Source: Burkholderia sp. WSM2230
GTDB lineage: Bacteria; Pseudomonadota; Gammaproteobacteria; Burkholderiales; Burkholderiaceae
DNA: 64,000 nucleotides
Reading direction: 5' to 3'
Assembly: GCF_000472445.1 (NCBI RefSeq)
Contig: NZ_AXAJ01000011.1
Location: 1-64,000 of the forward strand
Shown: positions 34,543 through 42,962 of the stretch, one piece after another
Layout: each line of letters starts with the position of its first letter
How positions within the stretch are numbered: position 1 is the first letter of the stretch
The notes under the pieces: model-generated
Database searches by the model: none
Seen by the model: the letters and a program-made list of their open reading frames with translations, nothing else
What the model was told of the DNA's origin: nothing
Program-made: the position numbers and the translations under genes

Positions 34543-36777
34543 ATGGCAATCAACTTCGAGAACCGTTATACCGACGTGTCCGGACCGGACGAGCTGCATC
34601 TGTCGGACTATCTCCGCACGATCGTGCGGGGCTGGCGCACCATTGCAACGGTGACGCTGATCGCGCTCGCGCTGGGGTGCGCGTACGCTTTCCTTGCCCC
34701 GCCGACGTACCGGGCGGACGTGCTGTTCCACGTCGAGGACAAGACGGCAAATGCCAACGCGAATGGTAAGGATTCCTTGCCGCCTCTAACCGGCATGTTC
34801 GACACGAAGCCCTCGACTGCAGCGGAGATTGAACTGCTGAAGTCGCGGCTCGTGACGGAGGAAACCGTCAAGAAGCTGCACCTCGACATTACAGCTACGC
34901 CGCGCTATATGCCGCTTATCGGCGGCCTGATCGCGGGACTGGTGAACGGGCAATGGGGCTTCAAGCTGCCCCAGTTCATCAATCTGTCCGGCTATGCGTG
35001 GGGTAACGAGAGCATTTCCGTATCGCGCTTCGATACGTCGAAGGAGATGTACGACACGACGTTCACACTGGTTGCAGGCAACGACCGTTCGTACGTGCTG
35101 CGCGACAGGAACGGCATTGCGATCCTGTCGGGCCATGTCGGCGAAACAGTGGAAACCGATACGGCCGACGGTCCTATCGCATTGCGGGTCGACGCCCTGA
35201 CCGGCGCACCCGGAGCGCAATTCGAGTTGCAGCGTGCGTCGACGTTGAGCACGGTGGACCGTCTGCAGAAGGCGCTCGTCGTGCAGGAAACCACGCTGCA
35301 ATCTGGTGTGATCCGCGCGAGTCTCGAAGGCAGCGACAGCGGACTGACCGCGGCGATCGTCAACAGCATGGCGCGTGAATTCGTGCGCCAGGACGTCGCC
35401 AGCCGTTCGACGGAAGCCGAGCACATGCTCGCATTCCTCGACCAGCAATTGCCGGGCTTGCGCAAGGAGCTCGATGAAGCGGAGCAACGGTACAACAAGT
35501 TCCGCAACACGCACGGAACAGTGGACCTTGGCGAAGAGAGCCGCCTGCTGCTTCAGCAGATCGTCGACAACAAGACGAAGCTGCTCGATCTGCAAACGCA
35601 GCGCGCCGAGATGTCGCAACGTTTTACCGCGAATCACCCGGCCGTGGCTTCGCTCGATGCGCAAATCGCGGCCCTGCAAGGCGCGCAGACCAACATGAAC
35701 CGCAGTGTTTCGGTGATGCCGGACACTGAGCAGACCGCGTTGCGTCTGTTGCGCGACGTGCATGTCAACACGGAGCTCTACACGAACCTGCTCAACAGCG
35801 CGCAGCAGTTGCGTGTCGCCAAGGCAGGCCAGGTCGGCAACGTGCGCGTGGTCGATTTCGCCGAGGCCCCCGATGAGCCGGTCCGCCCGAAGCGCGTGAT
35901 CGCAATCCTCATCGCGCTCGGCGGCGGTCTCGTGCTCGGCGTTCTTCTGACGTTCTTCAAGCGCGCGATGTATGGCGGCGTGGAGCGTCCGGATGAACTG
36001 GAAGCGGTGCTCGGCGTGCCGGTGTTCGCGGTGGTGCCGCGCAGCCAGACGCAGTTGCGGCTGCAGGAGAACGTGATGCTGCGCCGCCGCGGTCTGCATG
36101 TACTCGCGCAGCAGGCGCCGGAGGACATTGCCGTCGAAGGCGTGCGCAACCTGCGCACTTCGCTGCAGCTTTCGCTCGACCATGCTGCGAATAACGTCGT
36201 CATGATCACGGGCTCGCGGCCCGATGCAGGCAAGTCGTTCCTCTCGGTGAACCTGGCGGCGCTCGTCGCGTCGGCTAACAAACGTGTGCTGATTATCGAC
36301 GGCGATATGCGGCGCGGCGACGTGCACTCGCATTTCGGCATCGCGCATCAACCCGGCCTCTCCGATGTACTGAGCGGCGGCGATCTGACCGCGATGATCC
36401 AGCGCGACGTGCTGCCAGGCCTCGACGTGCTCGCCAAAGGCACGCTACCTTCGCATCCTTCCGAATTGCTGATGAGTTCGCGTTTCGAGTCGATGCTCGA
36501 AGAACTGAAGACCCGTTACGACCTGGTTATCGTCGATACGCCGCCGGTGCTCGCCGTGACGGATTCGACGCTGATCGGCAAGCACGCGGGCACGACGCTG
36601 CTGGTGGTTCGCCACGGCCGTCATCCGTTGAATGAAATTGCCGAGACCGCCAAGCGTCTTCGTAATGGCGGCGTCGGACTCAGAGGCGTACTGCTCACCG
36701 ACGTACCGCAAGAAGGAGCGTTCCTCGGCTCGGGGTACCAGGGCGGCTATTACGGGTACGACAGCATCGCGGGCTGA
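34543..36777 (+). CDS. wzc: Wzc-type polysaccharide co-polymerase / BY-kinase
   Basis: 744 residues. A Wzz domain begins the protein (LHLSDYLRTIVRGW; first membrane helix about residues 30-50). A periplasmic coiled-coil region follows, then a second membrane helix near 450-470 and a cytoplasmic BY-kinase domain. The kinase has Walker A PDAGKS (about 560), Walker A' IIDGDMRRGD (about 585), Walker B DLVIVDTPP (about 660) and a short C-terminal tyrosine cluster (GYQGGYYGYDS). Autophosphorylation there controls polymer length. No low-molecular-weight tyrosine phosphatase (Wzb) gene is adjacent. An in-frame GTG at 34534 is an alternative start. Confidence 0.92.
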   Translation: MAINFENRYTDVSGPDELHLSDYLRTIVRGWRTIATVTLIALALGCAYAFLAPPTYRADVLFHVEDKTANANANGKDSLPPLTGMFDTKPSTAAEIELLKSRLVTEETVKKLHLDITATPRYMPLIGGLIAGLVNGQWGFKLPQFINLSGYAWGNESISVSRFDTSKEMYDTTFTLVAGNDRSYVLRDRNGIAILSGHVGETVETDTADGPIALRVDALTGAPGAQFELQRASTLSTVDRLQKALVVQETTLQSGVIRASLEGSDSGLTAAIVNSMAREFVRQDVASRSTEAEHMLAFLDQQLPGLRKELDEAEQRYNKFRNTHGTVDLGEESRLLLQQIVDNKTKLLDLQTQRAEMSQRFTANHPAVASLDAQIAALQGAQTNMNRSVSVMPDTEQTALRLLRDVHVNTELYTNLLNSAQQLRVAKAGQVGNVRVVDFAEAPDEPVRPKRVIAILIALGGGLVLGVLLTFFKRAMYGGVERPDELEAVLGVPVFAVVPRSQTQLRLQENVMLRRRGLHVLAQQAPEDIAVEGVRNLRTSLQLSLDHAANNVVMITGSRPDAGKSFLSVNLAALVASANKRVLIIDGDMRRGDVHSHFGIAHQPGLSDVLSGGDLTAMIQRDVLPGLDVLAKGTLPSHPSELLMSSRFESMLEELKTRYDLVIVDTPPVLAVTDSTLIGKHAGTTLLVVRHGRHPLNEIAETAKRLRNGGVGLRGVLLTDVPQEGAFLGSGYQGGYYGYDSIAG

Positions 36778-36832
36778 AATCGCGGCCGAGTTTCTCGCTA
36801 CAAGTATTGAAAAGTTAACTGGAGAAGCCTTC

Positions 36833-37951
36833 ATGAAACGCAAGGTCGCGCTGATCACGGGGATCACGGGGCAGGACGGGTCGTACCTCGCCGAGCTTCT
36901 GCTCGCCAAAAACTACGACGTGCACGGCATCAAACGCAGGTCGTCGCTATTCAACACAGACCGGATCGATCACCTGTATCGCGATCCACATGATCCGGAG
37001 CAGCATCTCTTTCTGCATCACGCAGATCTGACGGACTCCACCAGCATTCTGCGCGTGATTCAGCGCGTGGAGCCGGACGAGATCTACAACCTGGCGGCAC
37101 AAAGCCACGTTGCAGTTTCCTTCGAGGAGCCGGAATACACGGCCAACGCGGACGGTCTTGGCGCCCTGCGTATTCTCGAGGCGATACGAATCTTAGGTAT
37201 GCAGAATAAAACGCGCTTTTATCAGGCGTCGACATCCGAGCTTTATGGGCTCGTGCAGCAGGTGCCGCAATCGGAGACCACGCCGTTCTATCCGCGCAGC
37301 CCCTATGCAGTCGCCAAGATGTTTGCGTACTGGACTACGGTCAATTATCGCGAGGCCTATGGTCTTTACGCATGCAACGGGATTCTGTTCAATCACGAAT
37401 CGCCGGTGCGTGGCGAGACTTTCGTGACCCGCAAGATCACGCGCGCCATTGCGCGTATTGCAGTGGGTATGCAGAAAACGCTGTACCTCGGCAATCTCTC
37501 GGCGCTGCGGGATTGGGGCCATGCGCGCGATTACGTCGAGATGCAATGGCGCATGCTGCAGCAGGAGCAGCCTGAGGACTTCGTGATCGCTACCGGCGTG
37601 CAATACAGCGTGCGCCAGTTCGTTCAGCACGCGGCGGCGGAGCTGGGTGTCACCGTGCGTTTCGAGGGCAGCGGCGTCGACGAGATCGGCATTGTCGAAA
37701 AAGTGGAAGGGCGCGAGACCAGGATGTCGCCCGGCGACGTGATCGTGCGCGTCGATCCGCGCTACTTCCGGCCTGCCGAAGTGGAGACGCTGCTAGGCGA
37801 TCCGTCGAAAGCGCATGCGAAGCTTGGCTGGCAACCCACCACGCCGTTCGCCTCGCTCGTCAAGGAGATGGTGCGCTCGGACTTTCAGATTGCACGTCGT
37901 GACGCGCTCGTCACGCTCGCCGGCTTCACGGCGCTCGAACATCACGAGTGA
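36833..37951 (+). CDS. gmd: GDP-mannose 4,6-dehydratase
   Basis: A 372-residue SDR enzyme with the NADP-binding GITGQDGSYLAE, the GDP-mannose dehydratase blocks KRRSSLFNTDRIDHLY and LAAQSHVAVSFEEPEYTA, and the catalytic STSELYG and SPYAVAK. It makes GDP-4-keto-6-deoxymannose. The ATG at 36833 follows GGAG by eight bases. It is directly followed by fcl with overlap or near-overlap, so the pair makes GDP-L-fucose from ManC product. Confidence 0.95.
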   Translation: MKRKVALITGITGQDGSYLAELLLAKNYDVHGIKRRSSLFNTDRIDHLYRDPHDPEQHLFLHHADLTDSTSILRVIQRVEPDEIYNLAAQSHVAVSFEEPEYTANADGLGALRILEAIRILGMQNKTRFYQASTSELYGLVQQVPQSETTPFYPRSPYAVAKMFAYWTTVNYREAYGLYACNGILFNHESPVRGETFVTRKITRAIARIAVGMQKTLYLGNLSALRDWGHARDYVEMQWRMLQQEQPEDFVIATGVQYSVRQFVQHAAAELGVTVRFEGSGVDEIGIVEKVEGRETRMSPGDVIVRVDPRYFRPAEVETLLGDPSKAHAKLGWQPTTPFASLVKEMVRSDFQIARRDALVTLAGFTALEHHE

Positions 37952-37956
37952 TTGCG

Positions 37957-38913
37957 ATGAACAAACAGTCACGCATATTTGTCGCGGGCCACCGCGGCAT
38001 GGTCGGCTCCGCCCTGGTCAGACGGTTGGTCGCGGCCGGCTATACGAACGTGGTCACGCGTTCACGGCTCGAACTGGACCTCATGGATCAGGCGGCGGTG
38101 AACCGCTTTTTCGAGGCTGAGAAAATCGACGTCGTGCTGCTTGCCGCGGCGCGCGTGGGCGGCATTCTCGCCAACGCGTCGCGGCCGGGCGAATTCATTT
38201 ACCAGAACCTGGTGATCGAAACCAACGTGATTCACGCTGCGTATCGGGCACAAGTCGAGCGGCTGGTGTTCTTCGGTTCGTCGTGCATTTATCCGAAGCA
38301 GTGTCCGCAGCCGATTCGCGAAGAGTATCTGCTGACCTCGTCGCTCGAGCCGACCAACGACGCGTACGCCATCGCGAAGATCGCCGGCCTGAAGCTCTGC
38401 GAGGCATACAACTGCGAGTACAACACGCAGTATGTGTCACTGATGCCGACCAATCTGTACGGCCCGAACGACAACTACGATCTGAACAGCAGCCACGTAT
38501 TGCCGGCGCTGCTGCGCAAGGCTCATGAAGCGAAGCTGAACGGCGCCGATACATTGACCGTATGGGGCTCGGGCACGCCGCGCCGCGAATTTCTGCACGT
38601 GGATGACCTTGCCGCGGCTACGTTGTTCGTGCTCGAAAACAACGTGGTGAAAGGACTCTTCAACGTGGGTGTCGGCGAAGACCTGTCGATTCGCGAGCTG
38701 GCGGAGTGCATCTGTAAGGTGGTCGGCTTCGAGGGCGAGCTTGTGTTCGACGCGTCGAAACCCGACGGCACGCCGCGCAAGTTGCTCGACGTATCGCGCC
38801 TCGCGAAGATGGGCTGGAAAGCAACGATCGGATTGGAGCAGGGAATCGCCTCGACGTATCGGGAATTCGTCGAATCTTATGCCGGGTCGACGACCGCGGC
38901 TGCCATGCAATGA
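37957..38913 (+). CDS. fcl: GDP-L-fucose synthase
   Basis: A 318-residue SDR epimerase/reductase with FVAGHRGMVGSALVRRL, LAAARVGGI, FFGSSCIYPKQ (catalytic Ser and Cys), NDAYAIAKIAG (Tyr and Lys) and PTNLYGPNDNYD. It converts the Gmd product to GDP-L-fucose using NADPH. ATG 37957 is chosen; a GTG at 37948 overlaps the gmd stop and would couple translation. The presence of both genes indicates a fucose-containing polymer. Confidence 0.94.
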   Translation: MNKQSRIFVAGHRGMVGSALVRRLVAAGYTNVVTRSRLELDLMDQAAVNRFFEAEKIDVVLLAAARVGGILANASRPGEFIYQNLVIETNVIHAAYRAQVERLVFFGSSCIYPKQCPQPIREEYLLTSSLEPTNDAYAIAKIAGLKLCEAYNCEYNTQYVSLMPTNLYGPNDNYDLNSSHVLPALLRKAHEAKLNGADTLTVWGSGTPRREFLHVDDLAAATLFVLENNVVKGLFNVGVGEDLSIRELAECICKVVGFEGELVFDASKPDGTPRKLLDVSRLAKMGWKATIGLEQGIASTYREFVESYAGSTTAAAMQ

Positions 38914-38938
38914 CGTCTTTTCGAGGAGCTGCATAAAA

Positions 38939-40081
38939 ATGAGTGCATCAGTCACCATCTTCCACAACGTCGTATGGTCGCGTCACAAAGGTGTCGTCTT
39001 TTCTGCGCTGCATAATATTTCGGCATCCGGAGCAATTCGCTACTCGATGGTGCAGATAGCGGATACCGAGCATGACCGCCTGGGCTTTTCCGAGGTCGAT
39101 TATTCGTATCATCGGTATCCAATGCAGAAGCTGTTCGACGGCTGCTACGAAGACGTACCCACAATCAAAATGATCGTGCGCCTCACGTGGGAAGTGCTGA
39201 AGGCGAAGTCCGACCTGATCGTGTTGCCGGGTTATCACCGTCCGGAATATTGGGCGATGCTCGCGGCGTGCATCGTGACGGGCAAGCGGCGCGCGGTGTT
39301 CTGCGATTCGACCGGACGCGACCGGCCGAAGAAGCTCATCACGTCGATTCCAAAGCGGGTGTTTTTCTCGCTATGCGACGGCTACTTCGGGTTCGGTGAA
39401 CGCAGCCGCGAATATCTGCTCTCGCTCGGCGCGAAGCGGGACAAGATTTTCGTGCCGTGTCAGGCCGCTGCGTTGCCCGGATCGTTTTCCCCGGAGCGTG
39501 CATTCCCCGAGCGGGTCGCCGCGCGCACCGGCAATCCGCCGGTGTTTCTATACGTTGGACGTCTTTCGGAAGAGAAAGGCGTCGGTACGTTGATCGAAGC
39601 GTTCGCCGGTTTGCACAAGCGGGTTCCCGCGGCGCGCTTGCGCATCGTCGGTACGGGGCCGATGGGCGACGCCTTGCGCACGAAAGCCGCCGATCTGCAA
39701 CTGGGCGATGCAGTGACGTTCGCCGGCAGCCTGCAGGACGAGCCACTTACACGCGAGTACTACCGCGCGACATGCCTCGTGCTGCCGAGCTTCAGCGAGC
39801 CGTGGGGTCTCGTGGTCAACGAGGCGCTTGCGCACGGCTGCCCGGCTCTCGTGAGCGATAGCTGCGGCTGCGTGCCGGAACTCGTCGTCGACGGCGTGAG
39901 CGGCTATTCGTTCATTGCGGGCGACGTGCCGGGATTGCAGCGCACGCTGCTCAAGGCAATAGAAGCCTTCGCCGACGCAAGCGGTACCGCGCACCGTTGC
40001 ATGGATGTGATTCGCCGGTTTGATCCACCTTCTGCAGCCGCCAACATTGCCCGGGGCTGTGCGCTGATGCTGAGCGATTGA
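38939..40081 (+). CDS. GT4-type glycosyltransferase
   Basis: A 380-residue GT-B enzyme. The N-terminal domain opens VTIFHNVVWSRHKGVVFSAL; the C-terminal GT4 domain contains YVGRLSEEKGVGTLIEAFA, RIVGTGP and SFSEPWGLVVNEALAHGCP (EX7E motif). It should act on the cytoplasmic face during repeat-unit assembly. The ATG follows GAGGAGC. It lies 25 bases after fcl in the same operon, so a fucosyl- or mannosyltransferase is plausible, but the sugar cannot be read from sequence. Confidence 0.88.
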   Translation: MSASVTIFHNVVWSRHKGVVFSALHNISASGAIRYSMVQIADTEHDRLGFSEVDYSYHRYPMQKLFDGCYEDVPTIKMIVRLTWEVLKAKSDLIVLPGYHRPEYWAMLAACIVTGKRRAVFCDSTGRDRPKKLITSIPKRVFFSLCDGYFGFGERSREYLLSLGAKRDKIFVPCQAAALPGSFSPERAFPERVAARTGNPPVFLYVGRLSEEKGVGTLIEAFAGLHKRVPAARLRIVGTGPMGDALRTKAADLQLGDAVTFAGSLQDEPLTREYYRATCLVLPSFSEPWGLVVNEALAHGCPALVSDSCGCVPELVVDGVSGYSFIAGDVPGLQRTLLKAIEAFADASGTAHRCMDVIRRFDPPSAAANIARGCALMLSD

Positions 40082-40143
40082 CGGGCGTCGCGGCGCCGCC
40101 GCGAGGTCGGGCATGGAAGCCTTAACACGTTCAGACACGCACA

Positions 40144-41475
40144 ATGAAGATCCTGATCTACGGCCTTAATTACGCGCCCGAACTCACGGGAACCGGCAAG
40201 TACACGGCCGAAATGGCCGCACTGCTGGCGAGTCGGGGGCACGAGGTGCGGGTGGTATGTGCCCCGCCATACTACCCGGAGTGGCGGGTTTCCCGCGGGT
40301 ATGCCGCATGGCGTTATCGACGCGAGGAGCGTGACGGTGTCTCGGTCTGGCGTGCGCCGCTGTGGGTGCCGTCGCGGCCGAGCGGCCTGAAGCGGATGAT
40401 CCATCTGGCGAGCTTCGCGGCGGCTTCGCTGCCGGTGCTCGCGTGGCAGACATTCTGGCGGCCCGACGCGGTACTGTTGATCGCGCCGACCCTGATGTGC
40501 GCGCCGGCAACGCTTGCACTCGCCCGGCTCACGCGGGCGAGTGCGTGGCTTCACATTCAGGATTACGAAGTGGACGCGGCGTTCGAACTAGGCCTGCTAA
40601 AGGGATCGCGCGCGGCGCGGTTTGCGCGCTGGATAGAGAGCCAGTTGTTGCGGCGCTTCGATGCGGTCTCGTCGATTACGCGGCAAATGAGTGCCCGCGC
40701 GTCCGCGAAAGGTGTGTCGCCCTCAAAAGTGGTGTGTCTTCCCAATTGGGTCGACGTGTCGGCAATTTACCCGCTACCCCGCGCGAGCGAGTACCGCAGC
40801 CAGCTCAATTTGAGCGACGCGCAGAAAGTCGTTCTGTACTCGGGCAACATGGGTGCGAAGCAGGGCATCGAAACGCTCGCGGAAGCTGCGGCGTCGCTGG
40901 CATCCCGCGCCGATCTGACGTTTGTCTTCTGTGGCGGCGGGGCGGCCAGAGAGAGCCTTGCAAAGCGCTGCGCAGCCTTGCCCAACTGCATCTTTCTTCC
41001 GCTGCAGCCGGCGGAGCGCCTCAACGAACTGCTCAATCTCGCGGACATTCACGTGTTGCCTCAACGCGGCGATGCTGCAGATCTCGTCATGCCGTCGAAG
41101 TTGACCGGCATGTTCGCCAGCGGCCGCGCGACGATTGCGATGGCGCGGCGCGGGACCGCACTCCACGAAGCGGTGCATGCGCGCGGTGTGGTGGTGCCGC
41201 CGGACAATGTGAAGGCGCTGGTCGGCGCGATCAATGCACTTGCAAACGATTCAGAGCGGCGCGCGGCGCTTGGCCGCGCAGCGCGCGACTATGCGGAAAC
41301 CGCGCTATCGCCGGATACCACGATCAGTACTTTTGAGGAACGCGTTGGCATGATGTGCCGCGCGGCAGGAAGAAGACGCTGGAAGGCGAGCACGACATAC
41401 TTCGACCCAAGGCATTCAGCGGTAGCAGTGCCGCACGCGAAGCCGGCCACCACGGAGGACGCCGCGCCGGAGTGA
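40144..41475 (+). CDS. WcaI-like glycosyltransferase
   Basis: A 443-residue GT4-family enzyme matching the WcaI/WbuB pattern: IYGLNYAPELTGTGKYTAEMA, VVCAPPYYPEWRV, WLHIQDYEVDAAFELGLL, CLPNWVDVSAIYPL and LYSGNMGAKQGIE. WcaI is a colanic-acid glycosyltransferase thought to add fucose early in the repeat unit, which agrees with gmd/fcl just upstream. The last 40 residues are low-complexity and unlike the family. It is the last gene before an opposing small gene. Confidence 0.9.
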   Translation: MKILIYGLNYAPELTGTGKYTAEMAALLASRGHEVRVVCAPPYYPEWRVSRGYAAWRYRREERDGVSVWRAPLWVPSRPSGLKRMIHLASFAAASLPVLAWQTFWRPDAVLLIAPTLMCAPATLALARLTRASAWLHIQDYEVDAAFELGLLKGSRAARFARWIESQLLRRFDAVSSITRQMSARASAKGVSPSKVVCLPNWVDVSAIYPLPRASEYRSQLNLSDAQKVVLYSGNMGAKQGIETLAEAAASLASRADLTFVFCGGGAARESLAKRCAALPNCIFLPLQPAERLNELLNLADIHVLPQRGDAADLVMPSKLTGMFASGRATIAMARRGTALHEAVHARGVVVPPDNVKALVGAINALANDSERRAALGRAARDYAETALSPDTTISTFEERVGMMCRAAGRRRWKASTTYFDPRHSAVAVPHAKPATTEDAAPE

Positions 41476-41504
41476 TCCGGTCCGCGGCAATCATGAATGT
41501 GCGA

Positions 41505-41993
41505 TTACCACGGCGACCGGTAGACGGAGCGCTTACCGGTTGCATAGGGATCGGAGTAGGTGGCTTTGGCGGCGCCTTCGGGCAGAAGCTTGTCGGCAGC
41601 GCGCGGACGTGCTGCGGCATCGGCGACGCGCAGCTGGCCGCCGGGCGCCTTGCGCTTGTCCGCCGCCGGGCCTGGCTGCCCACCTTGCACAGCACCGTTG
41701 GCCGTCATGCGTTGCTCGTCGAGCAAGGCTGCGCGTCGGGCGTCGTCGAGGTTACCGTTCTGGGCATTGCCGACGTCGTATCCGTCCGGTGCGCCGAGCA
41801 GTTTCTGCTCCCGCTTGCGCTGGATCGCGCGGCGATCGACAGGAGCGGGCGTGGGTGCGCCGTAGCCGGTCGGAGCCGTCGCTGTCATCGCCGGTGTGCG
41901 GGCGGGCGCGGCGCCCTGAGCGAGCGCGGGTGCTGCATAGGCAGCGGTGACGAGAAGCATGCAGTGAGCGGTATGGCGAAGCAGAGTGGTCAT
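41505..41993 (-). CDS. small secreted protein of unknown function inside the EPS operon
   Basis: 162 residues: a signal peptide (cut after AAPALAQ), a Pro/Ala/Thr-rich linker, then an Arg/Gln/Asp-rich region with no recognisable fold and the end KRSVYRSPW. The ATG at 41993 has an exact GGGGGA ribosome binding site six bases away, and codon bias fits a real gene. It is encoded against the direction of the surrounding operon, between WcaI-like and WcaF-like genes. I do not recognise a family. Confidence 0.6.
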   Translation of the reverse strand: MTTLLRHTAHCMLLVTAAYAAPALAQGAAPARTPAMTATAPTGYGAPTPAPVDRRAIQRKREQKLLGAPDGYDVGNAQNGNLDDARRAALLDEQRMTANGAVQGGQPGPAADKRKAPGGQLRVADAAARPRAADKLLPEGAAKATYSDPYATGKRSVYRSPW

Positions 41994-42176
41994 TGTGGTC
42001 CCCCGGGGTTGATGCGCGTTAGTGAAGATATCGTGCGCCAAAATGCATGCACGTAGCCGCCAAAACGCTTGCCTGCGCGGCCACGTCGTGAAGATCGGCG
42101 AGGCGGGGCAAGACAGCAGTGAAATCAATTAGTAACCCTGTATATCGGCTGGCGGCGCAGGGTAAGGAGAAGAACC

Positions 42177-42791
42177 ATGGGCAATATTGCAGACGATCCG
42201 CGGCTCGCATGTGCGCCGCAAATAGATGAAGGCGGCGCACAGCACCGTGTAATCGATCTGAGTCTCGCGGGCAAGGGCAACTATCGCGCACGGCGCAGTG
42301 CGTTAATCGAGCTTGTATGGTTTGTCGTCGAGGCGTGCGTGATAAACAACAAGCTGCTGCCGTTCTCATTCGTGCGCGTTGCGTTGCTGCGCCTGTTCGG
42401 TGCGCGGATCGGCAGCGGTTGCCGCTTTGTGCATCCGCTGCGTGTAAAGGCGCCGTGGAATCTCGAAGTAGGCGACAAGTGCTGGTTTGGCGTCGACGTA
42501 TGGATCTACAACCAGGCGCCCATTCGTATCGGTTCGAACGTGTGCATTTCTCAGGGTACGTTCCTCACGGCGGGCTCGCATGATATGAGCACGACGATGG
42601 ACCTGCGCGTCGCGCCTATCGTCATCGAGGACGGTGTGTGGATCACCTCGAAATGCGTCGTGCAAATGGGTGTGACTATCGGCCGCTCGGCGGTCGTCAC
42701 GCCGCTCTCTGTCGTGCATCGCTCTATCGAAGCTGGGGGCGTGTATGGCGGAAATCCGTGTCGTTTCTTGCGGAAGCGTTTTCTTCCGTGA
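42177..42791 (+). CDS. WcaF-like hexapeptide-repeat acetyltransferase
   Basis: A 204-residue left-handed beta-helix acetyltransferase. After an N-terminal helix it shows hexapeptide repeats (IGSGCRFVHPLRVKAPWNLEVGD, PIRIGSNVCISQGTFLTAGSHD, IVIEDGVWITSKCVVQMG) and the closing GGVYGGNPCRFLRKR. WcaF-type enzymes add acetyl groups to sugars of the EPS repeat unit using acetyl-CoA. The ATG at 42177 follows AAGGAGAAG. It supports an acetylated product. Confidence 0.88.
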   Translation: MGNIADDPRLACAPQIDEGGAQHRVIDLSLAGKGNYRARRSALIELVWFVVEACVINNKLLPFSFVRVALLRLFGARIGSGCRFVHPLRVKAPWNLEVGDKCWFGVDVWIYNQAPIRIGSNVCISQGTFLTAGSHDMSTTMDLRVAPIVIEDGVWITSKCVVQMGVTIGRSAVVTPLSVVHRSIEAGGVYGGNPCRFLRKRFLP

Positions 42792-42962
42792 CCTGAAGCA
42801 CAGAACCAGATCCGCAGCCTTTATACGCTGAGGAGACCGACGTCGCGGCAAGCGGAGCAATCGTGCATCCGGCCACGACATAAGGGCGCGATACTTGCCG
42901 GCCATTGGCCGGCGAGCCGGAGACGTCCTACAAAATCATGATGAAGAACACGGGAGCTGCGG

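Noticed and set aside
34786..36351. 521-codon open frame antisense to wzc
   Set aside because: Sense strand carries intact Walker motifs; the antisense product has no recognisable domain.
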